Shown here: positions 35,030 through 42,221 of the stretch, piece after piece
Layout: every line of letters starts with the position of its first letter
Position numbering within the stretch: position 1 is the first letter of the stretch
DNA from: Io17-Chloro-G2 sp034420695
GTDB lineage: Bacteria; Chloroflexota; Dehalococcoidia; Lucifugimonadales; UBA3495
Direction of reading: 5' to 3'
NCBI GenBank assembly: GCA_034420695.1
Contig: DAOULB010000059.1
Coordinates: 1 to 42,327 of the forward strand
Length of the DNA: 42,327 nucleotides
Notes under the pieces: generated by a model
Database searches by the model: none
The model's input: only the letters and a program-made list of their open reading frames with translations
Told to the model about the DNA's origin: nothing
Program-made: the position numbers and the translations under genes

Positions 35030-36184
35030 ATGGTGCTCGACAATTCAGCCTCTTGGGAGCCGGTCCCTGAAATGCCGTATATGCCGGAAAGAATGCCCGA
35101 CATCGTGGGGGGAGTCCCCATGATCAAGGTCGTGGGCATCGGCGGCGGCGGCAGCAATGCAGTGAGCCGTATGTACAAGGACAAACTGCCGGTGGTGGAG
35201 TACTACGCTGTAAACACCGACGCACAGCACCTGTTCAAGTGCGACGTTGCCCACCGGGTTGCCATCGGTCAGAACCTCACCAGGGGCCTGGGCTCGGGGG
35301 CCCAGCCTGATCTGGGCCGGCAGGCGGCTGAAGAGAGCCGGCAGGAACTGGAGCAGGCCATGGAAGGCGCGGACATGGTCTTCCTGGCGGTGGGCATGGG
35401 CGGCGGCACCGGCACCGGCGCTTCCCCCGTGGTCGCCCAGATAGCCAAGGAGACAGGCGCCCTCACCATAGGGGTGGTCAGCCGGCCCTTTGCTTTCGAG
35501 GCCAGTGCTCGCCGCAGGAACGCCGAAGAGGGTATCAACCGCCTGAAGGACCATGTGGACACTCTCATCATCATCCCCAACGACCGCCTGCTCCAATTGA
35601 ACAATCACAGTGAGCAGTCCTTCACTTGGGAAGAGGCGCTGAAGACTGCGGACTCGGTGCTGCAGCAGGGCATCCAAGCCATCGCTGAAGTTGTAACCGT
35701 GCCCGGGGAAATCAACGTCGACTTTGCCGACGTGAAGACTATTCTTGCAAACGCCGGCCCGGCCTGGCTGGCCATCGGCAAGGGAAAGGGCGAGAACAGG
35801 GCGGTTGAGGCCGCCCGGATGGCCACCAAGAGCCCCCTCCTGGATATAGCTATGGACGGCGCCAAACGGGTGCTGTTCGTCATCAGCGGGGGCCCCTCCC
35901 TCAGCCTGCAGGAAGTCCAGGACGCCGCCGACGTCATCCAGGAAATGTCCGACCCCGACGCCAACATCATCTTCGGCACTTGCCGGGACGCCAAGTTGGA
36001 CGACGAGGTCAAAATCACCATGGTGGCCGCCGCCTTCCCAATGCTCCAAGACGCCCAAGTGGCCCGGGAGGCGGAACTGGAAAGGCTGTTGCAGGACTCG
36101 GTTCCGGAAACCGAAGAGGAGATGGACATCCCCGCGTTTCTCCGTCGCCAGTCCGGTGCCAGGGGCCGCGGTTACTTCAGGTAG
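35030..36184 (+). CDS. ftsZ: Cell division protein FtsZ
   Basis: The 384-aa tubulin-like GTPase has GIGGGGSNAV, the signature GGGTGTG (124-130), and a C-terminal FtsA-binding peptide DIPAFLRR about 10 residues from the end. It forms the division ring. GGAGG eight bases before the ATG marks the start. The first 25-30 residues before the core are longer than usual. Confidence 0.96.
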   Translation: MVLDNSASWEPVPEMPYMPERMPDIVGGVPMIKVVGIGGGGSNAVSRMYKDKLPVVEYYAVNTDAQHLFKCDVAHRVAIGQNLTRGLGSGAQPDLGRQAAEESRQELEQAMEGADMVFLAVGMGGGTGTGASPVVAQIAKETGALTIGVVSRPFAFEASARRRNAEEGINRLKDHVDTLIIIPNDRLLQLNNHSEQSFTWEEALKTADSVLQQGIQAIAEVVTVPGEINVDFADVKTILANAGPAWLAIGKGKGENRAVEAARMATKSPLLDIAMDGAKRVLFVISGGPSLSLQEVQDAADVIQEMSDPDANIIFGTCRDAKLDDEVKITMVAAAFPMLQDAQVAREAELERLLQDSVPETEEEMDIPAFLRRQSGARGRGYFR

Positions 36185-36382
36185 GACCGGCTCTTCAACC
36201 TTGGGACGCCGCACCGCATTGCCGGTTTCTCGGCATTGGAACAATCTCTGAATGGCGGCTCCGGGCAGACCAAGCCCGAACGGGCACTGGGCGCAGCGGG
36301 GCCGCCGGCCAACCTCCTTCCGAATATCGAAAACCGGCCGAAAATGACAAGAGGAAAGCGGCTTCAAAAACCAGTAACGCGG

Positions 36383-36388
36383 TACAAT
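36383..36388 (+). promoter_or_regulatory. -10 box of a small transcription unit
   Basis: TACAAT with a weak GCTTCA (36361-36366) 16 nt upstream. Predicted start near 36395, followed by a 16-codon frame and a strong terminator. Confidence 0.4.
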
Positions 36389-36424
36389 ACAAACGTTGAT
36401 CACCTCTGGTAGGGAAGAAACAGT

Positions 36425-36475
36425 ATGGCAACGGATAAACCGGACAAGCCATTCCGGCCCCGCAAACAATCGTAG
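36425..36475 (+). CDS. Candidate 16-codon small ORF
   Basis: ATG to TAG, encoding MATDKPDKPFRPRKQS, basic and proline-rich. AGGGAAG lies seven bases upstream, a promoter-like box 37 nt upstream, and a strong terminator 95 nt downstream. It has no recognised family. It could be a leader peptide, a microprotein, or a chance frame inside a small RNA. Confidence 0.35.
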   Translation: MATDKPDKPFRPRKQS

Positions 36476-36569
36476 GAAAACTAGCTTAACAGGAGTAATA
36501 TTCTCGGAGGCCTAGCAGCACTATTCCCCATATTCTGGGCACCATAACAGGCGCCGGGAACCGCCGTGA

Positions 36570-36605
36570 GGCCGCCTTCCAATTGGAAGGCGGCCTTTTT
36601 ATTTT
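36570..36605 (+). terminator. Strong intrinsic terminator
   Basis: The stem GGCCGCCTTCC / GGAAGGCGGCC with an AATT loop (36570-36595) is followed by TTTTTATTTT. It can end the ftsZ transcript, the 36.4-kb small unit, or both. Confidence 0.85.
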
Positions 36606-36713
36606 GGCCCTTTCTTTCCTTGGCTTAGCTTCTTGGACATTCTCCCCAGGCTGGACGAAGGCCGGTGCCAGAGGGATCTCAGAAGAAGTCTGTTATCCGA
36701 TATTCGTCGAATG

Positions 36714-36742
36714 TTGACACATAATTGTGGTTAATATACAAT
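36714..36742 (+). promoter_or_regulatory. nrdR promoter
   Basis: TTGACA (36714-36719), 17 nt, TACAAT (36737-36742). The expected start point (about 36749) falls inside the first NrdR box. Confidence 0.75.
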
Positions 36743-36746
36743 TCAG

Positions 36747-36795
36747 CCACTATCTGTAGTGGTTTTAGTTAACAATAACACACTATATGGTATTT
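36747..36795 (+). promoter_or_regulatory. Pair of NrdR-box-like operators upstream of nrdR
   Basis: Box 1, CCACTATCTGTAGTGG (36747-36762), is a near-perfect palindrome. Box 2, ACACTATATGGTATTT (36780-36795), is a weaker copy. Their starts are 33 bp apart, about three helical turns, as in known tandem NrdR boxes. This implies autoregulation of nrdR. Confidence 0.65.
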
Positions 36796-36835
36796 TAAAT
36801 TCATATAAGCTTTTTTTGAGGATTTGTCCAATCCC

Positions 36836-37501
36836 ATGCATTGCCCTTACTGCGGCTCGGCAGATTCCAAGGTCACCGACTCCAGGGTCGTGGAGAACGG
36901 TATCCGCCGGCGCCGGGAATGCCGCGACTGCCAGGCCCGGTACACCACCTATGAAAGGGTCCAAGCCACCACACTAACGGTAACCAAGAGGGATGGCCGC
37001 CGGGAGGAGTTTGACCGGGCAAAGTTGGAGTCGGGAATTCGCAAGGCGTGCACCAAGAGGCCGGTTTCCGCGCGGGCGGTTGAAAAGATGGTGGAGGAGA
37101 TAGAGGCGGAGGCCAACCAACTGGGACAAGCCGAGGTTTCCGCCTCCGCGCTGGGACACATGGTAATGGACCGGTTGAGGCTGCTGGACCGGGTCGCCTA
37201 TATCCGGTTCGCCAGTATATACCGGGACTTCCAGGACATCGAAAGCTTTGAAGAGGCAGTCAAAGACCTGCGGGAAAACAGCACACAGCTACCCTTGCTG
37301 GAGGACATGCCCCAACGGCCCCCGGCCCGGCGCCGCAGGGGCAGGCCGCCCGGCATCCGGTACCGGACTGAAAACGGCAGCAGCCCTGCCGCCAATTCCC
37401 ACTCCGGCGGTTCCCCCGCCGAGATGGCTCACAAGGAGTCTAGACCAGATGAACGGTGGCCTCAACCAACCGGCCCTGACCCGGCTCTTGGTACTCAATA
37501 A
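36836..37501 (+). CDS. nrdR: Ribonucleotide reductase repressor NrdR with AT-hook tail
   Basis: The 221-aa protein has an N-terminal zinc ribbon with C3, C6 and later C29/C32 (MHCPYCG, CRDC) and an ATP-cone (about 47-137: VTKRDGRREEFDRAKL). It senses dATP/ATP and represses RNR genes. Family members are about 150 aa; this one adds about 70 residues containing RRRRGRPPGIR (165-175), an AT-hook-like motif. ATG 36836 gives the canonical MHCPYCG; TTG 36824 is an alternative, and neither is well spaced from the GAGGA site. NrdR boxes lie just upstream. Confidence 0.93.
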   Translation: MHCPYCGSADSKVTDSRVVENGIRRRRECRDCQARYTTYERVQATTLTVTKRDGRREEFDRAKLESGIRKACTKRPVSARAVEKMVEEIEAEANQLGQAEVSASALGHMVMDRLRLLDRVAYIRFASIYRDFQDIESFEEAVKDLRENSTQLPLLEDMPQRPPARRRRGRPPGIRYRTENGSSPAANSHSGGSPAEMAHKESRPDERWPQPTGPDPALGTQ

Positions 37502-37685
37502 GCACGCCCACGACTTGGATCGCCAGTTGGAACAGCAGCGAGTCAGCACCGTGCCCGGCTACGAAAGATGGGTGCTCTTGGACTTGGAGCCCACCCCGGT
37601 GGCGGTGCTTCAGGACGAAATCGACAGGGTCACCCGTGCCAGCTTGATGACCTGCTGGCTCGCTTCTCCGGACCAAGTCGATTAA
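37449..37685 (+). CDS. Uncharacterised 78-aa protein overlapping nrdR
   Basis: The start is supported by AAGGAG (37433-37438) ten bases upstream. It overlaps the last 53 nt of nrdR in a different frame. The sequence is acidic, predicted helical, with no cysteines beyond one near the end and no known motif: NKHAHDLDRQLEQQRV, then GYERWVLLDLEPTPVAV. Being coupled to nrdR and followed by nrdJ, it may belong to the nucleotide-reduction operon. Function unknown. Confidence 0.6.
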   Translation: MNGGLNQPALTRLLVLNKHAHDLDRQLEQQRVSTVPGYERWVLLDLEPTPVAVLQDEIDRVTRASLMTCWLASPDQVD

Positions 37686-37776
37686 CCAAGACAGCAGTAG
37701 CGGTGACTGGGCTCACGACTTCCGTGTGAACCGCCCGGAATCCCTTCAATAGTCCCTCCGCCATCCCGCTGGGAAT

Positions 37777-37795
37777 GGCGCCGGCGGCGCCTTTT
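37777..37795 (+). terminator. Probable terminator after nrdR unit
   Basis: GGCGCC-GGC-GGCGCC (37777-37791) followed by TTTT. The stem is short but all GC. Confidence 0.45.
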
Positions 37796-37955
37796 GGCAG
37801 CTCGCCTTGGCCCAATCTGCAGTTGTCCACTGCCCGTGCCTGCACCGCGGTAATGCCTTGACGGTCCGCTCTGTTTCCGGTGTATCCATGTCCCGGCAGC
37901 ACCCAGAGTTTTCGGGTTGACAGCCTCGAAAACTGCGGATAAAATCGCCCCCTAA
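37796..37955. other. Intergenic, nothing recognised
   Basis: No gene is supported on either strand. A minus-strand open frame spanning about 37630-37977 has no ribosome binding site or recognised domain. Confidence 0.4.
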
Positions 37956-37958
37956 TTC

Positions 37959-37995
37959 TTGTATATTCATAGCCCATAGCTACAATATATTGTAG
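37959..37995 (+). promoter_or_regulatory. nrdJ promoter overlapped by NrdR box
   Basis: TTGTAT (37959-37964), 16 nt, TACAAT (37981-37986). The -10 lies inside a perfect 16-bp palindrome CTACAATATATTGTAG (37980-37995) whose core fits the NrdR box consensus CwAtATaTwG. Repression by NrdR would block polymerase directly. No second strong box was found at the usual spacing. Confidence 0.65.
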
Positions 37996-38231
37996 AGTGT
38001 AAACAGTAGTTTATCGCAGGAAAGTGAACATAACGGCCTGGCGGTTAGCCGTTTTTCGTCGCCGTTCTTCTCTCAGGAAACCAGGGTTCAATCCCAAAGC
38101 CCTGTGGCAGTTTGTGCCAGTGACAATCAGTGAAGGTTTCCCAAGGGAAGGTATGGTAAAACATTGGTGAATGGCGGCAGGACCGGTATCTTAAAACCGG
38201 GGCGCGTAGCAGGACCTGAGCGAGGGTGGGG
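37996..38231 (+). other. Structured leader of nrdJ
   Basis: The leader of about 230 nt has AACGGC/GCCGTT (38032-38053) followed by TTT, CAGGG/CCCTG (38082-38104), and CCGGT/ACCGG (38183-38200). The first resembles a weak attenuator. It does not match a cobalamin riboswitch that I can recognise. Confidence 0.4.
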
Positions 38232-40652
38232 ATGGTTGTTCCATTAAGAAGCACAATGGCAAATGGGGCGAGTATGGTCAATACGACGGCGCAGGATAGC
38301 CGAAAGAGGATTACAGCCGCCCTGCTTGTCTCCGGCATTGTGGACGACCTGCAGGAGGAAGCTCCGGAGTTCACCCAGAACTCCAGGGTGGTCATGGAGC
38401 GCCGCTACCTGTCCAAAGACCGGCAGGGGGCGGTGCTGGAAGACCCCGATGGCATGCTCCGCCGGGTGGCCAACAACCTTTCCCAAGCGGACCTCATCTA
38501 CGGCGCCACCGAGGGGGAACGCCAGGCCACCGAGGACGAATTCTACCGGTTGATGCGCCGATTGGAAGTCTTGCCCAACTCCCCGACCCTGATGAACGCC
38601 GGCCGGGAGTTGCAGCAACTGTCGGCCTGCTTCGTGCTGCCGGTGGAAGACTCGCTGGACTCCATTTTCGACAAGGTGAAGCAAACCGCCCTGATCCACA
38701 AGAGCGGCGGCGGCACCGGTTTCTCCTTCAGCCGTTTGCGTCCCTCCGGTGACGTGGTCGGTTCCACCGGCGGCATCGCCAGCGGCCCCGTCAGCTTTAT
38801 CCGCGCCTTCGACACCGCCACCGACGTGGTCAAGCAGGGCGGCACCCGCCGCGGCGCCAACATGGGCATCCTTAACGTCACCCACCCCGACGTAATCGCT
38901 TTCATCAAGTCCAAGGAAGACGGCAAATACCTGAACAACTTCAACATTTCCGTCGGCGTGACCAAAGAATTCATGGAAAAGGCCAAGGCAGGGGAGGACT
39001 ACGACTTGTTGAGCCCCCGCACCGGCCAGGTCGTGGGCCGCGAGAATGCCCGGAAAGTCTTCGACCTGATGACCGAAATGGCTTGGAAGACCGGCGACCC
39101 CGGCTTGGTGTTCTTGGACGTCATCAACAGGGACAACCCGAACCCCCAGTTGGGTGACATTGAAAGCACCAATCCCTGCGGCGAACAACCCCTGCTTCCC
39201 TACGAATCCTGTAACTTGGCCTCGGTGAATCTGGCCCGCATGGTCAAGTACGACAAGGCCGAACAAGAGGCCGTCATCGACTGGGACCGGCTGGCTCGAT
39301 CGGTGCACACGGCGGTGCACCTGCTGGACAACGTTATCGACATGAACAACTACCCCATCCCGGAAATCGAGGAGATGAGCAAAAAGACCCGCCGCATCGG
39401 CCTCGGGGTCATGGGATTCTCCGACCTCCTCATCCAGATGGGCATCCCCTACGATTCCGAAGAGGCCTTGGAAATGGCCGAATCGGTAATGAAGCGGATC
39501 TGGGAGGAGACTCACGCCGCCTCCGCGGAGTTGGCGGGACGGCGGGGTACATTCCCCGCTTGGGGTGGCAGCGCCTACAACCGGCCGGTTTCTGGCAGCG
39601 CCTTGGGGTCGGGCCCCATGCGCAACTCGGCTCCTACCACTATCGCTCCAACGGGCACCATCAGCATCATCGCCGGAGCTTCCAGCGGTGTCGAGCCGTT
39701 GTTCGCCCTCAGTTACGTCCGCAACGTCATGGACAACACCCGGCTGGTGGAGGGTTACTCCTACTTCGAGGCCGTAGCGAAGAACGAGGGCTTTTACACC
39801 CAGGAATTGATGGAGCAGTTGGCCGAAAGAGGCAGCCTGCAGACCATCGAGGCTCCCCAGTGGGTGAAGGATGTTTTCCGTACCTCCCACGACATCAGCC
39901 CAGAATGGCACGTGCGGATGCAGGCGGCCTTCCAGAAGTACACCGACAACTCGGTGTCAAAGACCATCAACTTCCCCCACGATTGCACCGTGGACGACGT
40001 TCGGGAAGGCTACATGCTGGCCTACGAACTGGGCTGCAAGGGCATCACCGTTTACCGGGATGGCAGCAAGGACGGCCAAGTGCTTTCCTTTGCCGGGTCC
40101 AAGGAACAGGAAGCCCCGGAAACCCCTTCCCACTTGGTGCCCCGGGAACGGCCCCAGACCGTCCATGGCGTGACCGAAAGGGTGCGCACCGGCCACGGTA
40201 ACATGTACGTCACTGTTAACTTCGACGAAGACCAGAAGCCCTTCGAAGTCTTCGGTACCCTGGGAAAGGCCGGAGGTTGCGACTCCGCCCAGCTTGAGGC
40301 CATTTCAAGGTTGGTGTCCCTGGCCCTGCGCTCCGGGATCGATGCCAACAACATACTGGACCACCTCAGGGGCATAACCTGCTGCCCAGCCTGGGACTCG
40401 GGAACCTTGGTGCGCTCCAGCCCGGACGCCTTGGCCTTGGCCTTGGAACGCCACCTGAAGAGCCATGCCGAGACCGCCGAATACCCGTCAGACGCGGTGC
40501 AGTTGACCTTCGCTCCCCAGCAGGTCCAGGCCAACGGCAACGGCAACCATCCAGCGCACACCGGGAAGAGGTGCCCGGAATGCAATACCCCGGTGATTTT
40601 CCAGGAGGGATGCCAGACTTGCGTTTCCTGCGGTTGGAACAAGTGTGAGTAA
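38232..40652 (+). CDS. nrdJ: Adenosylcobalamin-dependent ribonucleotide reductase (class II)
   Basis: The 806-aa enzyme makes deoxyribonucleotides with an adenosylcobalamin radical, independent of oxygen. Key signs: LPNSPTLMNAG, QLSACF, HKSGGGTGFSFSRLRP, STNPCGEQPLLPYESCNL with the active Cys, and APTGTISIIAGASSGVEP. A C-terminal zinc-ribbon-like tail, CPEC then CQTCVSC, is expected to carry the re-reducing cysteines. No nrdB follows. ATG 38232 is chosen with GAGGG five bases before it; a GTG two codons earlier is possible. Expression is likely under NrdR control. Confidence 0.95.
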   Translation: MVVPLRSTMANGASMVNTTAQDSRKRITAALLVSGIVDDLQEEAPEFTQNSRVVMERRYLSKDRQGAVLEDPDGMLRRVANNLSQADLIYGATEGERQATEDEFYRLMRRLEVLPNSPTLMNAGRELQQLSACFVLPVEDSLDSIFDKVKQTALIHKSGGGTGFSFSRLRPSGDVVGSTGGIASGPVSFIRAFDTATDVVKQGGTRRGANMGILNVTHPDVIAFIKSKEDGKYLNNFNISVGVTKEFMEKAKAGEDYDLLSPRTGQVVGRENARKVFDLMTEMAWKTGDPGLVFLDVINRDNPNPQLGDIESTNPCGEQPLLPYESCNLASVNLARMVKYDKAEQEAVIDWDRLARSVHTAVHLLDNVIDMNNYPIPEIEEMSKKTRRIGLGVMGFSDLLIQMGIPYDSEEALEMAESVMKRIWEETHAASAELAGRRGTFPAWGGSAYNRPVSGSALGSGPMRNSAPTTIAPTGTISIIAGASSGVEPLFALSYVRNVMDNTRLVEGYSYFEAVAKNEGFYTQELMEQLAERGSLQTIEAPQWVKDVFRTSHDISPEWHVRMQAAFQKYTDNSVSKTINFPHDCTVDDVREGYMLAYELGCKGITVYRDGSKDGQVLSFAGSKEQEAPETPSHLVPRERPQTVHGVTERVRTGHGNMYVTVNFDEDQKPFEVFGTLGKAGGCDSAQLEAISRLVSLALRSGIDANNILDHLRGITCCPAWDSGTLVRSSPDALALALERHLKSHAETAEYPSDAVQLTFAPQQVQANGNGNHPAHTGKRCPECNTPVIFQEGCQTCVSCGWNKCE

Positions 40653-40800
40653 AGCGGCGGGAGCGCCTGAGGATAAAAAGAGATGTAATGTTGGAGGAAT
40701 GGGAGCTGAGACCCGGAAACCAGGACCAACAGGTCAACGCCAGGGGCCTTCGAGAGGAGTGGAGGTGAGGTTTGAAGCGGAGGTGCCTTTCAGCCGGTTT

Positions 40801-40905
40801 GGAGAGAGCAGGCGGGCGTGTGATGTTGGAGTTGGTGGGGTCACCCATCGCGACAGGTAGCAATACCTGGTAGGTGACGGGGAAAAGCGCCTGCCTGCCC
40901 TCCTC
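40801..40905 (+). ncRNA. Structured RNA candidate downstream of nrdJ
   Basis: Three nested stems: GCAGGCGGGCG (40808-40818) with CGCCTGCCTGC (40888-40898), 11 pairs with one G-U, extensible outward to about 40801/40905; GTCACC (40840-40845) with GGTGAC (40873-40878); and CAGGTA-GCAA-TACCTG (40854-40869), closed by a GNRA tetraloop. A terminator follows directly. It could be an independent small RNA, possibly 6S-like in overall shape, or a 3'-UTR element of nrdJ. It has no recognised family. Confidence 0.5.
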
Positions 40906-40908
40906 CCT

Positions 40909-40940
40909 GAAGCCCCCGGCTGGCCCCGGGGGCTTCTTCT
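40909..40940 (+). terminator. Intrinsic terminator
   Basis: An 11-bp perfect stem GAAGCCCCCGG / CCGGGGGCTTC (40909-40919, 40926-40936) with a six-base loop and a short pyrimidine run TTCT. Confidence 0.8.
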
Positions 40941-41124
40941 ACAATGCCAGTGGATACCGTGAATCATTCCGTGGCTGGCAATGCGGGAAATATTAAACCC
41001 GTCTTTCCCATTATACAAGAAGCAATTGGACCCTTTCTTGCGAACTTTTGCTTCCGAATTTCTGCGTCCTAGAGTGGGTCAAGCCTGGAACGTAGTACCA
41101 CTGCCGGGAGTCTTTTGGATTCGG

Positions 41125-41133
41125 TGCTATAAT
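41125..41133 (+). promoter_or_regulatory. Extended -10 promoter of pdxA
   Basis: TGC-TATAAT, 66 nt before the pdxA ATG. A -35 is not evident, as expected for an extended -10 promoter. The gap 40941-41124 holds nothing else recognised. Confidence 0.55.
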
Positions 41134-41199
41134 CGCCGCGCACCCGTGCAGAAAACTCCGGCGCCATTCCGGTTGCTGGTCCTTTACCGGGGGAGATAG

Positions 41200-42216
41200 A
41201 TGGCTGCCAACGAGAAACCCTCCATAGCCATAACCATGGGCGACCCCTGCGGTATCGGGCCCGAGGTGGTGGTCAAGGCTTTGGCGGAACCCGGAGTCTT
41301 TGCCTCCTGCCGCCCCTTGGTTGTGGGCAATACCTACGCTATTGAGCAGGCCGTGCACCTCACCGGTCTGCCCTTGAAAATCCGGGAGGCGCCCGACCCG
41401 GCCCAAGCAGGTTTGGACCCCGGTACCGTGGACGTGGTTGATGTCCACAACCTCAACCCGGAAGATATCACCGTTGGTGAAATCAGCGTGGCCTGTGGCA
41501 GGGCTGCCATGGAGTGGGTCAGCAAGGCCGGTGAGCTGGCCTTGGCCGGAGTTGTGGATGGCCTGGCCACCGCGCCGCTGAACAAGGAAGCCGCCAGCCT
41601 CGCCGGTTACGAGTCAATTGGCCACATGGAATTGCTGCAGGAACTGTCGGGTGCCAAGACCGTCGCCACCATGCTGATGGCCAGGAACTTGCGGGTGGTG
41701 CACCTGACCACCCATCGCTCCCTGCGTTTGGCCTGTGATTACGTGAAGAAAGACCGCATTCTGCAATTCCTGGAATTGACCAATAGCAGCTTCCTGGATT
41801 TCGGCTTTCCCAGCCCCAGGATCGGCGTTGCCGCCCTGAACCCCCACGGCAGCGATGGTGGCCTGCTTGGCGATGAAGAGGCCCAGGAAATCGCCCCGGC
41901 GGTGGAGGCCGCCCGGGAGCTTGGCATCGACGCAACCGGACCCATCCCCGCCGACATAGTCTTTCACCAGGCCATCCAAGGCAGGTACGACGCTGTGCTG
42001 GCCATGTTCCACGATCAGGGACACATCCCGGTGAAGGTTTACGAATTCGAAGAGAGCATCACCGCCAATCTTGGCCTGCCCTTCATCCGCACCAGTGTCG
42101 ACCACGGCACCGCCTTCGACATTGCCGGCAAAGGCGTGGCCGCCCACGTCAGCATGCTGGAGTCCATCCGGCTGGCCGTTGCGCTGGCCAAGGGCAATGG
42201 ATTGGCCGACTTTTAG
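41200..42216 (+). CDS. pdxA: PdxA-family 4-phosphate dehydrogenase
   Basis: The 338-aa protein has the PdxA pattern: ITMGDPCGIGPEVVVKAL, GLATAPLNKEA, GHMELLQELSGA, LTTHRSL, AALNPHGSDGG, MFHDQGHIPVK and TSVDHGTAFDIAGKG. Three metal-binding His are expected in THRSL, FHDQGH and related segments. It acts on 4-hydroxythreonine-4-phosphate in pyridoxal phosphate synthesis, or, for PdxA2 members, on erythronate/threonate-4-phosphate. Other pyridoxal genes are absent from the window, so either role remains open. GGGGAG precedes the ATG. Confidence 0.9.
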   Translation: MAANEKPSIAITMGDPCGIGPEVVVKALAEPGVFASCRPLVVGNTYAIEQAVHLTGLPLKIREAPDPAQAGLDPGTVDVVDVHNLNPEDITVGEISVACGRAAMEWVSKAGELALAGVVDGLATAPLNKEAASLAGYESIGHMELLQELSGAKTVATMLMARNLRVVHLTTHRSLRLACDYVKKDRILQFLELTNSSFLDFGFPSPRIGVAALNPHGSDGGLLGDEEAQEIAPAVEAARELGIDATGPIPADIVFHQAIQGRYDAVLAMFHDQGHIPVKVYEFEESITANLGLPFIRTSVDHGTAFDIAGKGVAAHVSMLESIRLAVALAKGNGLADF

Positions 42217-42221
42217 AACCC

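Noticed and set aside
37630..37977. Minus-strand open frame of 115 codons between nrdR and nrdJ
   Set aside because: It overlaps the nrdJ promoter and NrdR box, has no ribosome binding site and no recognisable domain.
38082..38104. GGTTCAATCC-like T-loop that looked like a tRNA fragment
   Set aside because: No acceptor, D or anticodon arms can be formed around it; it is better read as a CAGGG/CCCTG hairpin.
37686..38231. Cobalamin riboswitch upstream of the B12-dependent nrdJ
   Set aside because: Neither strand shows the B12-box core or the conserved GCCACTG element.
40645..40860. 71-codon frame starting inside the nrdJ stop
   Set aside because: The composition is rich in Gly, Arg and Val without domain signs, and it runs through the paired arms of the structured RNA; the RNA explanation fits better.
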